Shown: piece after piece, positions 53,832-64,000 of the stretch
How the letters are laid out: each line of letters begins with the position of its first letter
Position numbering within the stretch: the first letter of the stretch is position 1
Origin: Nocardioides sp. zg-1230
Lineage (GTDB): Bacteria > Actinomycetota > Actinomycetes > Propionibacteriales > Nocardioidaceae
Assembly (NCBI RefSeq): GCF_013155335.1
Contig: NZ_JABJQZ010000002.1
Coordinates: 1 to 64,000 of the forward strand
DNA length: 64,000 bases
Direction: 5' to 3'
Notes under the pieces: model-generated
Seen by the model: the letters and a program-made list of their open reading frames with translations, nothing else
Told to the model about the DNA's origin: nothing
Databases searched by the model: none
Made by a program: the position numbers and the translations under genes

Positions 53832-53925
53832 CCTGGCATCCCGGCTGGCGGCGTTGCCGCCGCTCGATGACCCGCTTCGCTCAGAGGTCGCCTTCGCGGC
53901 GGCGCCTTGCCAGCCGGGCGCCAGG
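53832..53925. repeat. Long imperfect hairpin between groES and groEL
   Basis: Outer arms CCTGGCATCCCGGCTGGC (53832-53849) and GCCAGCCGGGCGCCAGG (53909-53925) pair except for AT/CG, and the inner arms GCCGCCGC (53856-53863) and GCGGCGGC (53896-53903) also pair. The 94-nt structure nearly fills the 137-nt gap. It could attenuate transcription of groEL, stabilise the groES message or be a mobile repeat. Confidence 0.75.
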
Positions 53926-53964
53926 CACGTCAGGTCCTTTTCATTTCTCCCTAGGAGCACTTAG

Positions 53965-55587
<1,623 letters not shown>

Positions 55588-55614
55588 CCGCCACCTGCTC
55601 GACAGCTCGACCGC

Positions 55615-55649
55615 GACAGGCCCGCACCGGACTCCGGTGCGGGCCTGTC
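55615..55649 (+). terminator. Terminator of groES-groEL operon
   Basis: A perfect 16-bp stem (55615-55630 with 55634-55649) with a 3-nt nominal loop, 28 bp past groEL. Confidence 0.9.
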
Positions 55650-55691
55650 CGCCGTACGGGGGCGTCGCCGACCCGCCGCTCCCGCCCGTAG

Positions 55692-57203
<1,512 letters not shown>

Positions 57204-57210
57204 CCAGCCC

Positions 57211-58908
57211 TCAGCGGGTGGTGTCGGGTCGGCTCGGCAGCGGGTCGACGACGGCCGGCGTCGGTCGGGCGAGCAGGCGTGGTCCGGAGCGCGTCACCAC
57301 GAAGAGGCCGGCCTCGCGACGCGTCACCAGAGCGGGCGAGCGCGTGAGGTCGCGCGGGGCGCGCACGCGGACCGGCAGGCGGGGCTGACCCCGGACGGCG
57401 CTCCGCACGACGACGGCCCCGGTGCCGTCGGTGGCCACCACGTGCAGGCCCCCGCCGGCCTCGCCCACGGCCGGTGAGGCGTACGGCGACCACTGCCCGG
57501 CCAGCGTGTCGGGCCGGGTCCACCGACGACCGGCGAGGGTGCGTACGACGAGGCGTCCGGTCGCGGCGACCTGGTGCAGCAATGTGGTGCCGTCGCCGGC
57601 GGTGGTGAGCGCTGGCGTCGAGGTGGGCGACCCCGCCGGTCCGGCCAGCCGCTGCAGGCGGCCGCGTTCGAGCGACTGCGCGTAGGTGGCGCCCCCGGCG
57701 CCGACCGCCACCAGCCACGTACGGCCGGTCGCGTCCTTGCCGAGCACGGGCGCGGTGTGGGTCGACCAGGACGCCGGCCGCCCCACGCGGTCGGGACGGC
57801 TCCAGCGACCCGCGCGGGTCAGGCGCCGGGTGACGAGGGTGCCGTCCGCCGAGACGGTCGCGAGCACCGGGCGTCGGGTGCGTGACTGCGCGAGCGCGGG
57901 GCTCGCGGTCGGCGCCGACGTGCCGACGACGCGCAGGACCTGGCGCCCACGCCGCGCCGTACCGGCGAGCACCCGGCCGTCGCGCGCTGTCGCGGCCACC
58001 CACGGCCGGCCGCGGTGGTCGACGCTCAGTGCCGGGGCCACGACCGGGGTGAAGGCGCCCCGCGCGCCGACCGTCCGGGCTGGACGGCCCGGGGCGGCCA
58101 CGAGCAGGGTGCCGCTGTCGTCGACGCGCGCGGTCCAGGAGCCGCCGCGGACGTCGGGCGCGGAGACGACGGGCCGGTCCGAGCCGACCAGCGGCGAGGG
58201 GGCGACGTCGGCGAGGTGGAGGTAGCGGAAGTCGCCGACCGGGACCGTGCGGGTGCCGTAGCCCCCGGGCGTGGCGTGGTTGTACTCCTCGATCGTCACC
58301 GTGCCGGGGCCGATCGCGCTCACCCACGCCACGTGACCGACGCGGCCCGCGTCCGTCTGCGCGACGGCACCGATGGCGGGCACGGAGTCGACCCGGTAGC
58401 CCAGCCGGCGCGCCACGTCGTCCCACCTGTCGGCGTTGCCCCAGTGCTCGCCCCGGAAGTGGTTGGCGAAGCCCGCGAGGCCGTTGCGCTCGTGCAGGCG
58501 CCACGAGACGAAGCTGGTGCAGTTGCGGAGGACGAATCCCCACGGGTCGCCGATGGAGCCGTTGATCGACCAGACGTTCCGCGCGCAGGTCGGTCGCGGG
58601 CCGCGCGGGTCGTAGAGGTGGCCGGACACCGGGTCGAGGACCGGCGGAGGCGGCGGGGGCGGCGGAGGAGGCACGACGGCGGGCGCCGGTTGGCCGGGCT
58701 GGGCGGGATCGGTGGCGGGCGGTGCGGGCGGAGGAGTCGGCTCGGGCTCCTCGATCACCGGCAGCGGCAGGATCGGGCACTGGCCCTGCCAGGCCCACGG
58801 GTAGTCGTCGGCCGCGTGCGCTGCCGCGGCGCCCACACCCAGCACCCCACTCGCCAGGCAGGTCACCGCGACAACGCGCGCGAGCCTTCTGCTCCCTCGT
58901 CCCCCCAC
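57211..58908 (-). CDS. Secreted CHAP-domain protein (amidase/endopeptidase) with C-terminal propeller-like repeats
   Basis: 565 residues. Signal peptide (1-33, ending AHAA before DDYPW), a proline-rich linker with ten consecutive prolines, then a CHAP domain (about 110-210): catalytic Cys in [11 protein letters not shown] and His in [10 protein letters not shown], with IEEYNHA nearby. CHAP proteins cleave peptidoglycan peptide or amide bonds. The last 300 residues repeat a motif such as [17 protein letters not shown], resembling a propeller or lectin-like domain that may bind the wall. TACCGT (58916-58921, reverse strand) ends 7 nt before the GTG at 58908, so I prefer that start; a GTG at 58914 is 6 bp upstream. 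Convergent with guaB, 7 bp apart. Confidence 0.85.
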   Translation of the reverse strand: MGGRGSRRLARVVAVTCLASGVLGVGAAAAHAADDYPWAWQGQCPILPLPVIEEPEPTPPPAPPATDPAQPGQPAPAVVPPPPPPPPPPVLDPVSGHLYDPRGPRPTCARNVWSINGSIGDPWGFVLRNCTSFVSWRLHERNGLAGFANHFRGEHWGNADRWDDVARRLGYRVDSVPAIGAVAQTDAGRVGHVAWVSAIGPGTVTIEEYNHATPGGYGTRTVPVGDFRYLHLADVAPSPLVGSDRPVVSAPDVRGGSWTARVDDSGTLLVAAPGRPARTVGARGAFTPVVAPALSVDHRGRPWVAATARDGRVLAGTARRGRQVLRVVGTSAPTASPALAQSRTRRPVLATVSADGTLVTRRLTRAGRWSRPDRVGRPASWSTHTAPVLGKDATGRTWLVAVGAGGATYAQSLERGRLQRLAGPAGSPTSTPALTTAGDGTTLLHQVAATGRLVVRTLAGRRWTRPDTLAGQWSPYASPAVGEAGGGLHVVATDGTGAVVVRSAVRGQPRLPVRVRAPRDLTRSPALVTRREAGLFVVTRSGPRLLARPTPAVVDPLPSRPDTTR

Positions 58909-58983
58909 CTGCACGACGGTAGGCAGGGCGTCGGGAACGCGTGACCGGCTTTGCCGAGCTGTGCACGAGCCGTTGCCGAAGCC

Positions 58984-60207
58984 TCACGCAGCAGCGGCGC
59001 GCCACCGGCGTACGACCGGGGCGGAGGAGCGCGGCAGGGCCGACACCCGGTCGCCGCGGACCTCGGTCGCCAGGCCGGGCGCGAGCCGGTAGGGCGCGGA
59101 GAGCAGCAGGCTGCCTGCGAGCCGGCGCAGCCGCGACATCTCGGCACGGACGGTGACGGTGCGGCCGGGGTCGGCGAACAGGTCCTCGGAGAGCTGGGTC
59201 GCCGTCCGTCCCTCCGGACCGGCGGCCAGCAACGACAGCATGATCTCGGCGTGGCGTGGTGACAGGCTGCGCGACCACGAGCCGCTGGAGCCGGTGACGC
59301 GCAGGCGGGGGTCGCCGTCGAGCTCGAGGACCAGCGACGACGTCGATGACTCGACCTCCTCGCCGCCCTCGAGGCGCAGCAACCAGCCACCGTCGAGCGG
59401 TTCGGCCGTGGCGTGGCCGAGCGTGGGCAGCCACACCCGCCCGGCGACGAGCCGGTCGGGCAGCGCCACCCGGTCGGGGCTGCGCCTGCCGATCGCGGCG
59501 GCGAGGTGCCCGGCGTGGTCGATGGCGAGGGCATCGCCGGTCAGGCCGGCCAGCAGGGGAGCGGCCCGTGCCCGCAGCCGGTCGAGGTCGGCGCGGTGCC
59601 GGGCGACCAGCTCGGACGACGTCATCTGCGCCGCCAGCTGCACGAGCGCGAGCTCCGCAGGATGCATGCCCCGGCTGGGTCCGCTCACGTCGAGGACGCC
59701 CAGGGTGCGTCCGGTCCACGGGTCGACGAGCGGCGCCGCGGCGCAGCCCCACTGCGTGTGCGACTCGACGAAGTGCTCGGGCCCCTGCACGTGGACGGCC
59801 GCGCCCAGCACGAGGGCGGTGCCGATCGCGTTGGTCCCGACGTTGGCCTCGGTCCACGCCGAGCCGCCCACGAAGCCGAGGTCGTCGGCCATCCGCCGCA
59901 CCGCGCTGCTGCCCAGGCGCCACAGCACGCGTCCCTCGCCGTCGGCCACGACCACCAGCTGGCCGGCGTCGACGACGGGTGCGAGCGACTCGGCGAGGCG
60001 GGGGACCAGGTCGGCCAGGCCGCTCGCGGCACGGCGGCGCTCCAGCTCGAGTTCGACGAGCGGCGGGATCTCGGCGCCGGCACCCGGGTCGAGGCCGGTG
60101 GCGGCCACCCGCCGCCACGACGCAGCGATCTCGGTGCGGGCCCGCGGTCCGCGCGCAGCACCGGACATCGCGGCCTCACGGCTGCGGTGCAGCTCGCGGT
60201 CGGTCAT
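58984..60207 (-). CDS. GAF-domain transcriptional regulator
   Basis: 407 residues. The N-terminal two thirds resemble the sensory part of AcoR-like activators, with a GAF domain (VVVADGEGRVLWRLGSSAV, GTALVLGAAVHVQGPEHFVE, GCAAAPLVDPWTGRTLGVLDVSG). There is no AAA+ sigma-54 domain, consistent with actinobacteria lacking sigma-54. The C-terminal winged helix (LSPRHAEIMLSLLAAGPEG, ATQLSEDLFAD, VRAEMSRLRRLAGSLL) should bind DNA. The ATG at 60207 is preceded by GGAGGGA about 6 nt upstream. It is divergent from the flavin monooxygenase, its probable target. Confidence 0.85.
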   Translation of the reverse strand: MTDRELHRSREAAMSGAARGPRARTEIAASWRRVAATGLDPGAGAEIPPLVELELERRRAASGLADLVPRLAESLAPVVDAGQLVVVADGEGRVLWRLGSSAVRRMADDLGFVGGSAWTEANVGTNAIGTALVLGAAVHVQGPEHFVESHTQWGCAAAPLVDPWTGRTLGVLDVSGPSRGMHPAELALVQLAAQMTSSELVARHRADLDRLRARAAPLLAGLTGDALAIDHAGHLAAAIGRRSPDRVALPDRLVAGRVWLPTLGHATAEPLDGGWLLRLEGGEEVESSTSSLVLELDGDPRLRVTGSSGSWSRSLSPRHAEIMLSLLAAGPEGRTATQLSEDLFADPGRTVTVRAEMSRLRRLAGSLLLSAPYRLAPGLATEVRGDRVSALPRSSAPVVRRWRAAAA

Positions 60208-60229
60208 GGATGTCCCTCCGGGCCGGGCC

Positions 60230-60247
60230 GTTGCAACGTCTCGCAAC
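60230..60247. promoter_or_regulatory. Putative operator between GAF regulator and monooxygenase
   Basis: GTTGC (60230-60234) and GCAAC (60243-60247) form an inverted repeat with an 8-bp gap, and GTTGCAAC (60230-60237) is itself a palindrome. It lies midway in the 103-bp divergent gap, just upstream of the regulator. It is a candidate site for the GAF regulator. Confidence 0.45.
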
Positions 60248-60310
60248 CCTGTCGCCACCGGGCGTGCGAGGTGTGTGCTCGGTCACACCAGCGTAGGCGA
60301 AGGAGACACG

Positions 60311-62146
60311 ATGACCCAGACCCTGGACCCGGAGACCACCAGCGGCGCGAGCGACCCCCAGAGACGCGTCGACGCGTGGCTCGCCCGCTTCGAGGCAGCG
60401 GTGTCGGCCGGCGATGGAGAGGAGGCCGCAGGGCTGTTCGCGACCGACTGCTACTGGCGCGACCTGGTGGCCTTCACGTGGAACATCAAGACCGTCGAGG
60501 GTCGCCGCGCGGTGGCCGACCTCGTCACCGACGTCGGGGTGCGGGTCGCCCCGTCGAGCATGGCGACCACCGAGCCCCCGGACGAGGCCGACGGTGTCGT
60601 GACCGCATGGATCGGCTTCGAGACGAGCGTCGGCCGCGGCAACGGCCTGCTCCGACTGACGCAGGAGGACGGCGAGGACCGCGCGTGGACGCTGCTGACC
60701 GCGCTCTACGAGCTCAAGGGACACGAGGAGCCGCGCGGGACCCACCGACCGAGGGGCACCCACCACGGCGCGACCAAGGACCGGGTCACGTGGAAGGAGC
60801 AGCGCCAGGCCGAGGCCGAGAGCCTCGGCAGCACGACCCAGCCGTACGTCCTGGTGATCGGCGGCGGTCAGGGCGGCATCGCCCTGGGCGCCCGGCTCCG
60901 CCAGCTCGGCGTGCCCAGCCTGGTCATCGACAAGCACCCGCGGCCCGGAGACCAGTGGCGCAACCGCTACAAGTCGCTGTGCCTGCACGACCCGGTCTGG
61001 TACGACCACCTGCCCTACCTGAAGTTCCCCGACAACTGGCCGGTCTTCGCGCCCAAGGACAAGATCGGCGACTGGCTCGAGTCCTACGTGCGGATCATGG
61101 AGGTGCCCTACTGGTCCAGCACCGTGGCCGCGAGCGCGAGCTGGTCCGAGGAGACGCAGGAGTGGACGGTCGAGGTCGAGCGCGAGGGGAAGCCACTCAC
61201 CCTCCGGCCGACCCACCTGGTCTTCGCCACCGGGATGAGCGGCAAGCCGCGGATCCCCGACCTCCCCGGCACGGACGTGTTCCGCGGCGACGTGCACCAC
61301 TCGTCCGCCCACCCCGGCCCCGACGCGTACGGCGGGAAGAAGGCCGTGGTCATCGGCAGCAACAACTCGGCCTTCGACATCTGCGGAGCGCTGTGGGAGC
61401 ACGACGCGGACGTGACGATGGTGCAGCGCTCGTCCACCCACATCGTCAAGAGCGACAGCCTGATGGAGATCGGGCTCGGCGACCTCTACTCCGAGCGGGC
61501 ACTGGCCGCGGGGGTCACGACCGAGAAGGCCGACCTCATCTTCGCCTCGCTGCCCTACCGGATCCTGCACACCTTCCAGATCCCCGCCTACGAGGCGATG
61601 GCCGAGAAGGACAAGGACTTCTACGAGCGGCTGGAGAAGGCGGGGTTCCGCCACGACTGGGGCGACGACGGGTCGGGGCTGTTCATGAAGTACCTGCGCC
61701 GCGGCTCCGGCTACTACATCGACGTCGGTGCCGCCGACCTGGTCGCGAACGGGGACGTGAAGCTCGTGCAGGGACAGGTCGACCACCTCACCGAGGACGC
61801 GGTCGTGCTCGAGGACGGGACCACGCTGCCCGCGGACGTCGTCGTCCTCGCCACCGGCTACAACTCGATGAACGGCTGGGTGGCCGACCTCGTCGACCAG
61901 GAGACCGCCGACCGACTGGGCAAGTGCTGGGGCCTCGGGTCGGACACGACCAAGGACCCCGGTCCGTGGGAGGGCGAGCAGCGCAACATGTGGAAGCCGA
62001 CCCAGGTCGACAACCTCTGGATGCACGGCGGCAACCTGCACCAGTCGCGGCACTACTCCCTCTACCTCGCGCTGCAGCTCAAGGCCCGGCACGAGGGCAT
62101 CGACACCCCGGTCCACGGACTGCAGGAGGTCCACCACACCGGGTGA
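60311..62146 (+). CDS. Flavin-containing monooxygenase with N-terminal SnoaL-like domain
   Basis: 611 residues. Residues 18-140 are a SnoaL/NTF2-like domain (VDAWLARFEAAVSAGDGEEA, TDCYWRDLVAFTWN). The rest is a class B FMO: FAD motif VIGGGQGGIALGARLRQLG (about 182), NADPH motif VIGSNNSAFDICGAL (about 346) and the typical FATGMSGKPRIPDLPG linking the two. It probably oxygenates a carbonyl or sulphur/nitrogen substrate with NAD(P)H and O2. The substrate is unknown. AAGGAGA sits about 6 nt before the ATG. It is followed closely by a TetR gene and is divergent from the GAF regulator. Confidence 0.88.
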   Translation: MTQTLDPETTSGASDPQRRVDAWLARFEAAVSAGDGEEAAGLFATDCYWRDLVAFTWNIKTVEGRRAVADLVTDVGVRVAPSSMATTEPPDEADGVVTAWIGFETSVGRGNGLLRLTQEDGEDRAWTLLTALYELKGHEEPRGTHRPRGTHHGATKDRVTWKEQRQAEAESLGSTTQPYVLVIGGGQGGIALGARLRQLGVPSLVIDKHPRPGDQWRNRYKSLCLHDPVWYDHLPYLKFPDNWPVFAPKDKIGDWLESYVRIMEVPYWSSTVAASASWSEETQEWTVEVEREGKPLTLRPTHLVFATGMSGKPRIPDLPGTDVFRGDVHHSSAHPGPDAYGGKKAVVIGSNNSAFDICGALWEHDADVTMVQRSSTHIVKSDSLMEIGLGDLYSERALAAGVTTEKADLIFASLPYRILHTFQIPAYEAMAEKDKDFYERLEKAGFRHDWGDDGSGLFMKYLRRGSGYYIDVGAADLVANGDVKLVQGQVDHLTEDAVVLEDGTTLPADVVVLATGYNSMNGWVADLVDQETADRLGKCWGLGSDTTKDPGPWEGEQRNMWKPTQVDNLWMHGGNLHQSRHYSLYLALQLKARHEGIDTPVHGLQEVHHTG

Positions 62147-62172
62147 GGCGATGGGTCGCCTAGGCTCGCGGG

Positions 62173-62856
62173 GTGGAGCAGGACGCCGCCCCGGAGCGCC
62201 GCTCGTACGACGCCAGCGGGCGCCGCGCGGCCGCGGAGCGACGACGGCTCCACGTCGCCGAGGTGGCGGCGCGGCTGTTCGCCGAGCGGGGCTGGACCGG
62301 CACGACCCTCGCCCTGGTCGCCGCCGAGTCCGACGTGTCGGTCGAGCTGGTGAGCAAGACCTTCGACGGCAAGGCCGGTGTCTTCATGGCGGCCTTCCGG
62401 TCCGCCGGGTTCGGGCAGCGGGGCGGGTTGCTGGAGGCCTTCGCCGACCTGCGGCTCGAGGACGAACCCGACGTCGAGATGCGGCTCGACCGGTTCGTCG
62501 AGTTCGCCTGCAGCATCGTCGTACCGATGGGGCCGCTGGTGCCGGTGCTGGCGCACGGCGCGGAGGCCGACCCGGCCCTGCGGGACCTCGTCCGTGGCGC
62601 GCACCTCGGTCACGCGGTGATGTGCGGCGACGTGGCACGGCTCCTCGCGCGCGGTGAGCCGGCCCCGGACGCCGTCGACGAGGTCTACCTGCTGACGCGC
62701 GCCGAGACCTACCTGACCCTCGCGCAGCACCGCGGCTGGACGGTCGAAAGGTACGCCGCGTGGTTGCGACGGTCGCTTCGCACAGCCGTTGACGGGCCGG
62801 CCACCGACTCGCGTGAGACAGGCGCCCCACTCGCTCCCGAATTGGGTACGATGTGA
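62173..62856 (+). CDS. TetR-family transcriptional regulator
   Basis: 227 residues. The helix-turn-helix is RRLHVAEVAARLFAERGWTG, TTLALVAAESDVSVELVSKTF, GKAGVFMAAF, with a ligand-binding C-terminal helical domain. TAGGCT (62161-62166) ends 6 nt before the GTG, so it has its own leaderless promoter 26 bp after the monooxygenase. It may repress the monooxygenase operon or itself. An imperfect palindrome follows the stop. Confidence 0.88.
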   Translation: MEQDAAPERRSYDASGRRAAAERRRLHVAEVAARLFAERGWTGTTLALVAAESDVSVELVSKTFDGKAGVFMAAFRSAGFGQRGGLLEAFADLRLEDEPDVEMRLDRFVEFACSIVVPMGPLVPVLAHGAEADPALRDLVRGAHLGHAVMCGDVARLLARGEPAPDAVDEVYLLTRAETYLTLAQHRGWTVERYAAWLRRSLRTAVDGPATDSRETGAPLAPELGTM

Positions 62857-62886
62857 CCGGATCCAAATATGGGGTATGGATTCCGG
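62857..62886. repeat. AT-rich imperfect palindrome after tetR
   Basis: CCGGATCCAAATAT and TATGGATTCCGG flank a GGGG loop with a few mismatches. It begins at the first base after the tetR stop. It is markedly less GC-rich than its surroundings. It may be a terminator or an operator upstream of guaB3. Confidence 0.5.
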
Positions 62887-62950
62887 GTCAAGGAGGTCCG
62901 GTCGGGTGGGGGCCCGGCCGGACCTGCTGCTCGCCGATAGGCTGCCGAGC

Positions 62951-64000
62951 ATGAGCGAGATCGAGATCGGCCGTGCCAAGCGCGGTCGCCGCGCGTACTC
63001 CTTCGACGACATCGCGATCGTGCCCTCGCGGCGCACCCGCGACCCCGAGGAGGTCAGCACCGCCTGGCAGATCGACGCCTACCGCTTCGACATCCCCGTG
63101 CTGGCCGCGCCGATGGACTCGGTCATGTCGCCCTCCACCGCGATCGCCCTCGGCCAGATGGGTGGCCTGGGCGTGCTCAACCTCGAGGGGCTCTGGACTC
63201 GGTACGACGACCCGACGGGCCTGCTCGAGGAGGTCGCCGGCCTCTCCGGGCACGAGGCCACCCGCCGCATGCAGGAGATCTACACCGAGCCGATCAAGCC
63301 CGAGCTGATCACCGAGCGCCTCAAGGAGGTGCGGGCGGCCGGCGTCACGGTCGCAGGATCGCTCTCGCCGCAGCGCACGAAGGACCACGTCAAGGCCGTC
63401 GTCGACGCCGGCGTGGACATGTTCGTCATCCGCGGCACCACCGTCTCCGCCGAGCACGTCAGCAGCCAGGCCGAGCCGCTCAACCTCAAGGAGTTCATCT
63501 ACGAGCTCGACGTGCCGGTCATCGTGGGCGGGTGTGCGACCTACCAGGCCGCCCTCCACCTGATGCGCACCGGCGCTGCCGGCGTGCTCGTCGGCTTCGG
63601 TGGCGGGGCCGCCCACACCACGCGGACGGTCCTCGGTGTCGCGGTGCCGATGGCGAGCGCCGTCGCGGACGTGGCCGCCGCCCGCCGCGACTACCTCGAC
63701 GAGTCGGGCGGCCGCTACGTCCACGTCATCGCCGACGGCTCGATCGGCAGCTCGGGCGACATCGCGAAGGCCATCGCGTGCGGCGCCGACGCGGTGATGA
63801 TCGGTTCGCCGCTCGCCCGCGCGACCGAGGCGCCCGGCCGCGGCTTCCACTGGGGAAGCGAGGCCACGCACGCCGAGCTGCCCCGCGGCGAGCGGGTCGG
63901 CTTCGAGCCCGTCGGGTCGCTGGAGGAGATCATGTTCGGCCCCTCCCGGGTCGCGGACGGCACCATGAACCTGGTCGGCGCCCTGCGCCGCGCGATGGCC
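62951..64000 (+). CDS. guaB3: GuaB3-family IMP dehydrogenase-related protein (3' end outside window)
   Basis: At least 350 residues, open to the window end. It resembles IMP dehydrogenase (YSFDDIAIVPSRRTRDP, LAAPMDSVMSPSTAIALGQM, VGGCATYQAALHLMRTG, VIADGSIGSSGDIAKAI) but lacks CBS domains and has VGGCATYQ where the catalytic Cys loop of GuaB would be, as in the GuaB3 family. The role of GuaB3 is not settled; it may be a GMP reductase-like or regulatory protein. The ATG follows TAGGCT (62938-62943) by 7 nt. An in-frame GTG at 62906 has an unusually strong AAGGAGGT eight nt upstream, so an N-terminal extension of 15 residues is possible; homologues start near the ATG. Confidence 0.92.
   Translation, partial: MSEIEIGRAKRGRRAYSFDDIAIVPSRRTRDPEEVSTAWQIDAYRFDIPVLAAPMDSVMSPSTAIALGQMGGLGVLNLEGLWTRYDDPTGLLEEVAGLSGHEATRRMQEIYTEPIKPELITERLKEVRAAGVTVAGSLSPQRTKDHVKAVVDAGVDMFVIRGTTVSAEHVSSQAEPLNLKEFIYELDVPVIVGGCATYQAALHLMRTGAAGVLVGFGGGAAHTTRTVLGVAVPMASAVADVAAARRDYLDESGGRYVHVIADGSIGSSGDIAKAIACGADAVMIGSPLARATEAPGRGFHWGSEATHAELPRGERVGFEPVGSLEEIMFGPSRVADGTMNLVGALRRAMA

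Overview
The window is very GC-rich, gene-dense actinobacterial chromosome. Several features point to a member of the Nocardioidaceae, probably Nocardioides; this is inferred from gene content and style, not from a search. They are a mycothiol-dependent formaldehyde dehydrogenase, a GroEL with a Gly-His tail next to groES under CIRCE elements, a GuaB plus a GuaB3 paralogue, SigE-type sigma factors, type I pantothenate kinase, DUF222/HNH proteins, and many genes that look leaderless (a TANNNT-type -10 ending 6-8 nt before a GTG or ATG with no Shine-Dalgarno). No tRNA, rRNA or CRISPR array was seen, and no stretch longer than about 300 bases lacks a gene.

Layout. 1-2.2 kb: a DUF222/HNH-type gene running off the left edge and an intact IS30-family element with 22-bp inverted repeats. 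2.3-7.4 kb: an ABC-F ATPase, a tandem-domain GNAT and two glycosyltransferases, with stop/start overlaps between neighbours. 7.4-12.1 kb: a membrane-anchored beta-propeller protein and a three-gene acyl-CoA dehydrogenase operon; the middle gene carries a small dispersed repeat inside its reading frame. 12.2-15.5 kb: an HtrA-like protease, a GNAT and a SigE-like sigma factor paired with a membrane protein. 15.6-23.9 kb: a large XRE-NTPase-TPR regulator divergent from a secreted 1917-residue amylase-pullulanase. 23.9-26.7 kb: citrate synthase and a DAO-type oxidoreductase.

26.7-42.7 kb is a conserved actinobacterial housekeeping block: rplM-rpsI, glmM, coaA, glmS, acpS, nnr (NAD(P)HX repair), alr, an alpha/beta hydrolase, a GNAT-TsaE fusion, tsaB, rimI and tsaD. 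It links ribosomal proteins, amino-sugar and D-alanine supply for peptidoglycan, CoA/ACP cofactor chemistry and tRNA t6A synthesis. 42.7-53.3 kb is more variable: a two-gene type VII-secretion-like locus with an Ala/Gly-rich protein, a lipoprotein, a second SigE-like sigma factor with a propeller-bearing membrane partner, the mscR-MBL formaldehyde operon, a stand-alone TOPRIM protein, a GH3 lipoprotein and a THUMP-like methyltransferase.

53.3-64.0 kb: groES-groEL behind two CIRCE sites, then guaB. guaB is separated from guaB3 (which runs off the right edge) by a roughly 5.7-kb block holding a CHAP-domain secreted protein, a GAF-domain regulator divergent from a SnoaL-flavin monooxygenase fusion, and a TetR regulator.
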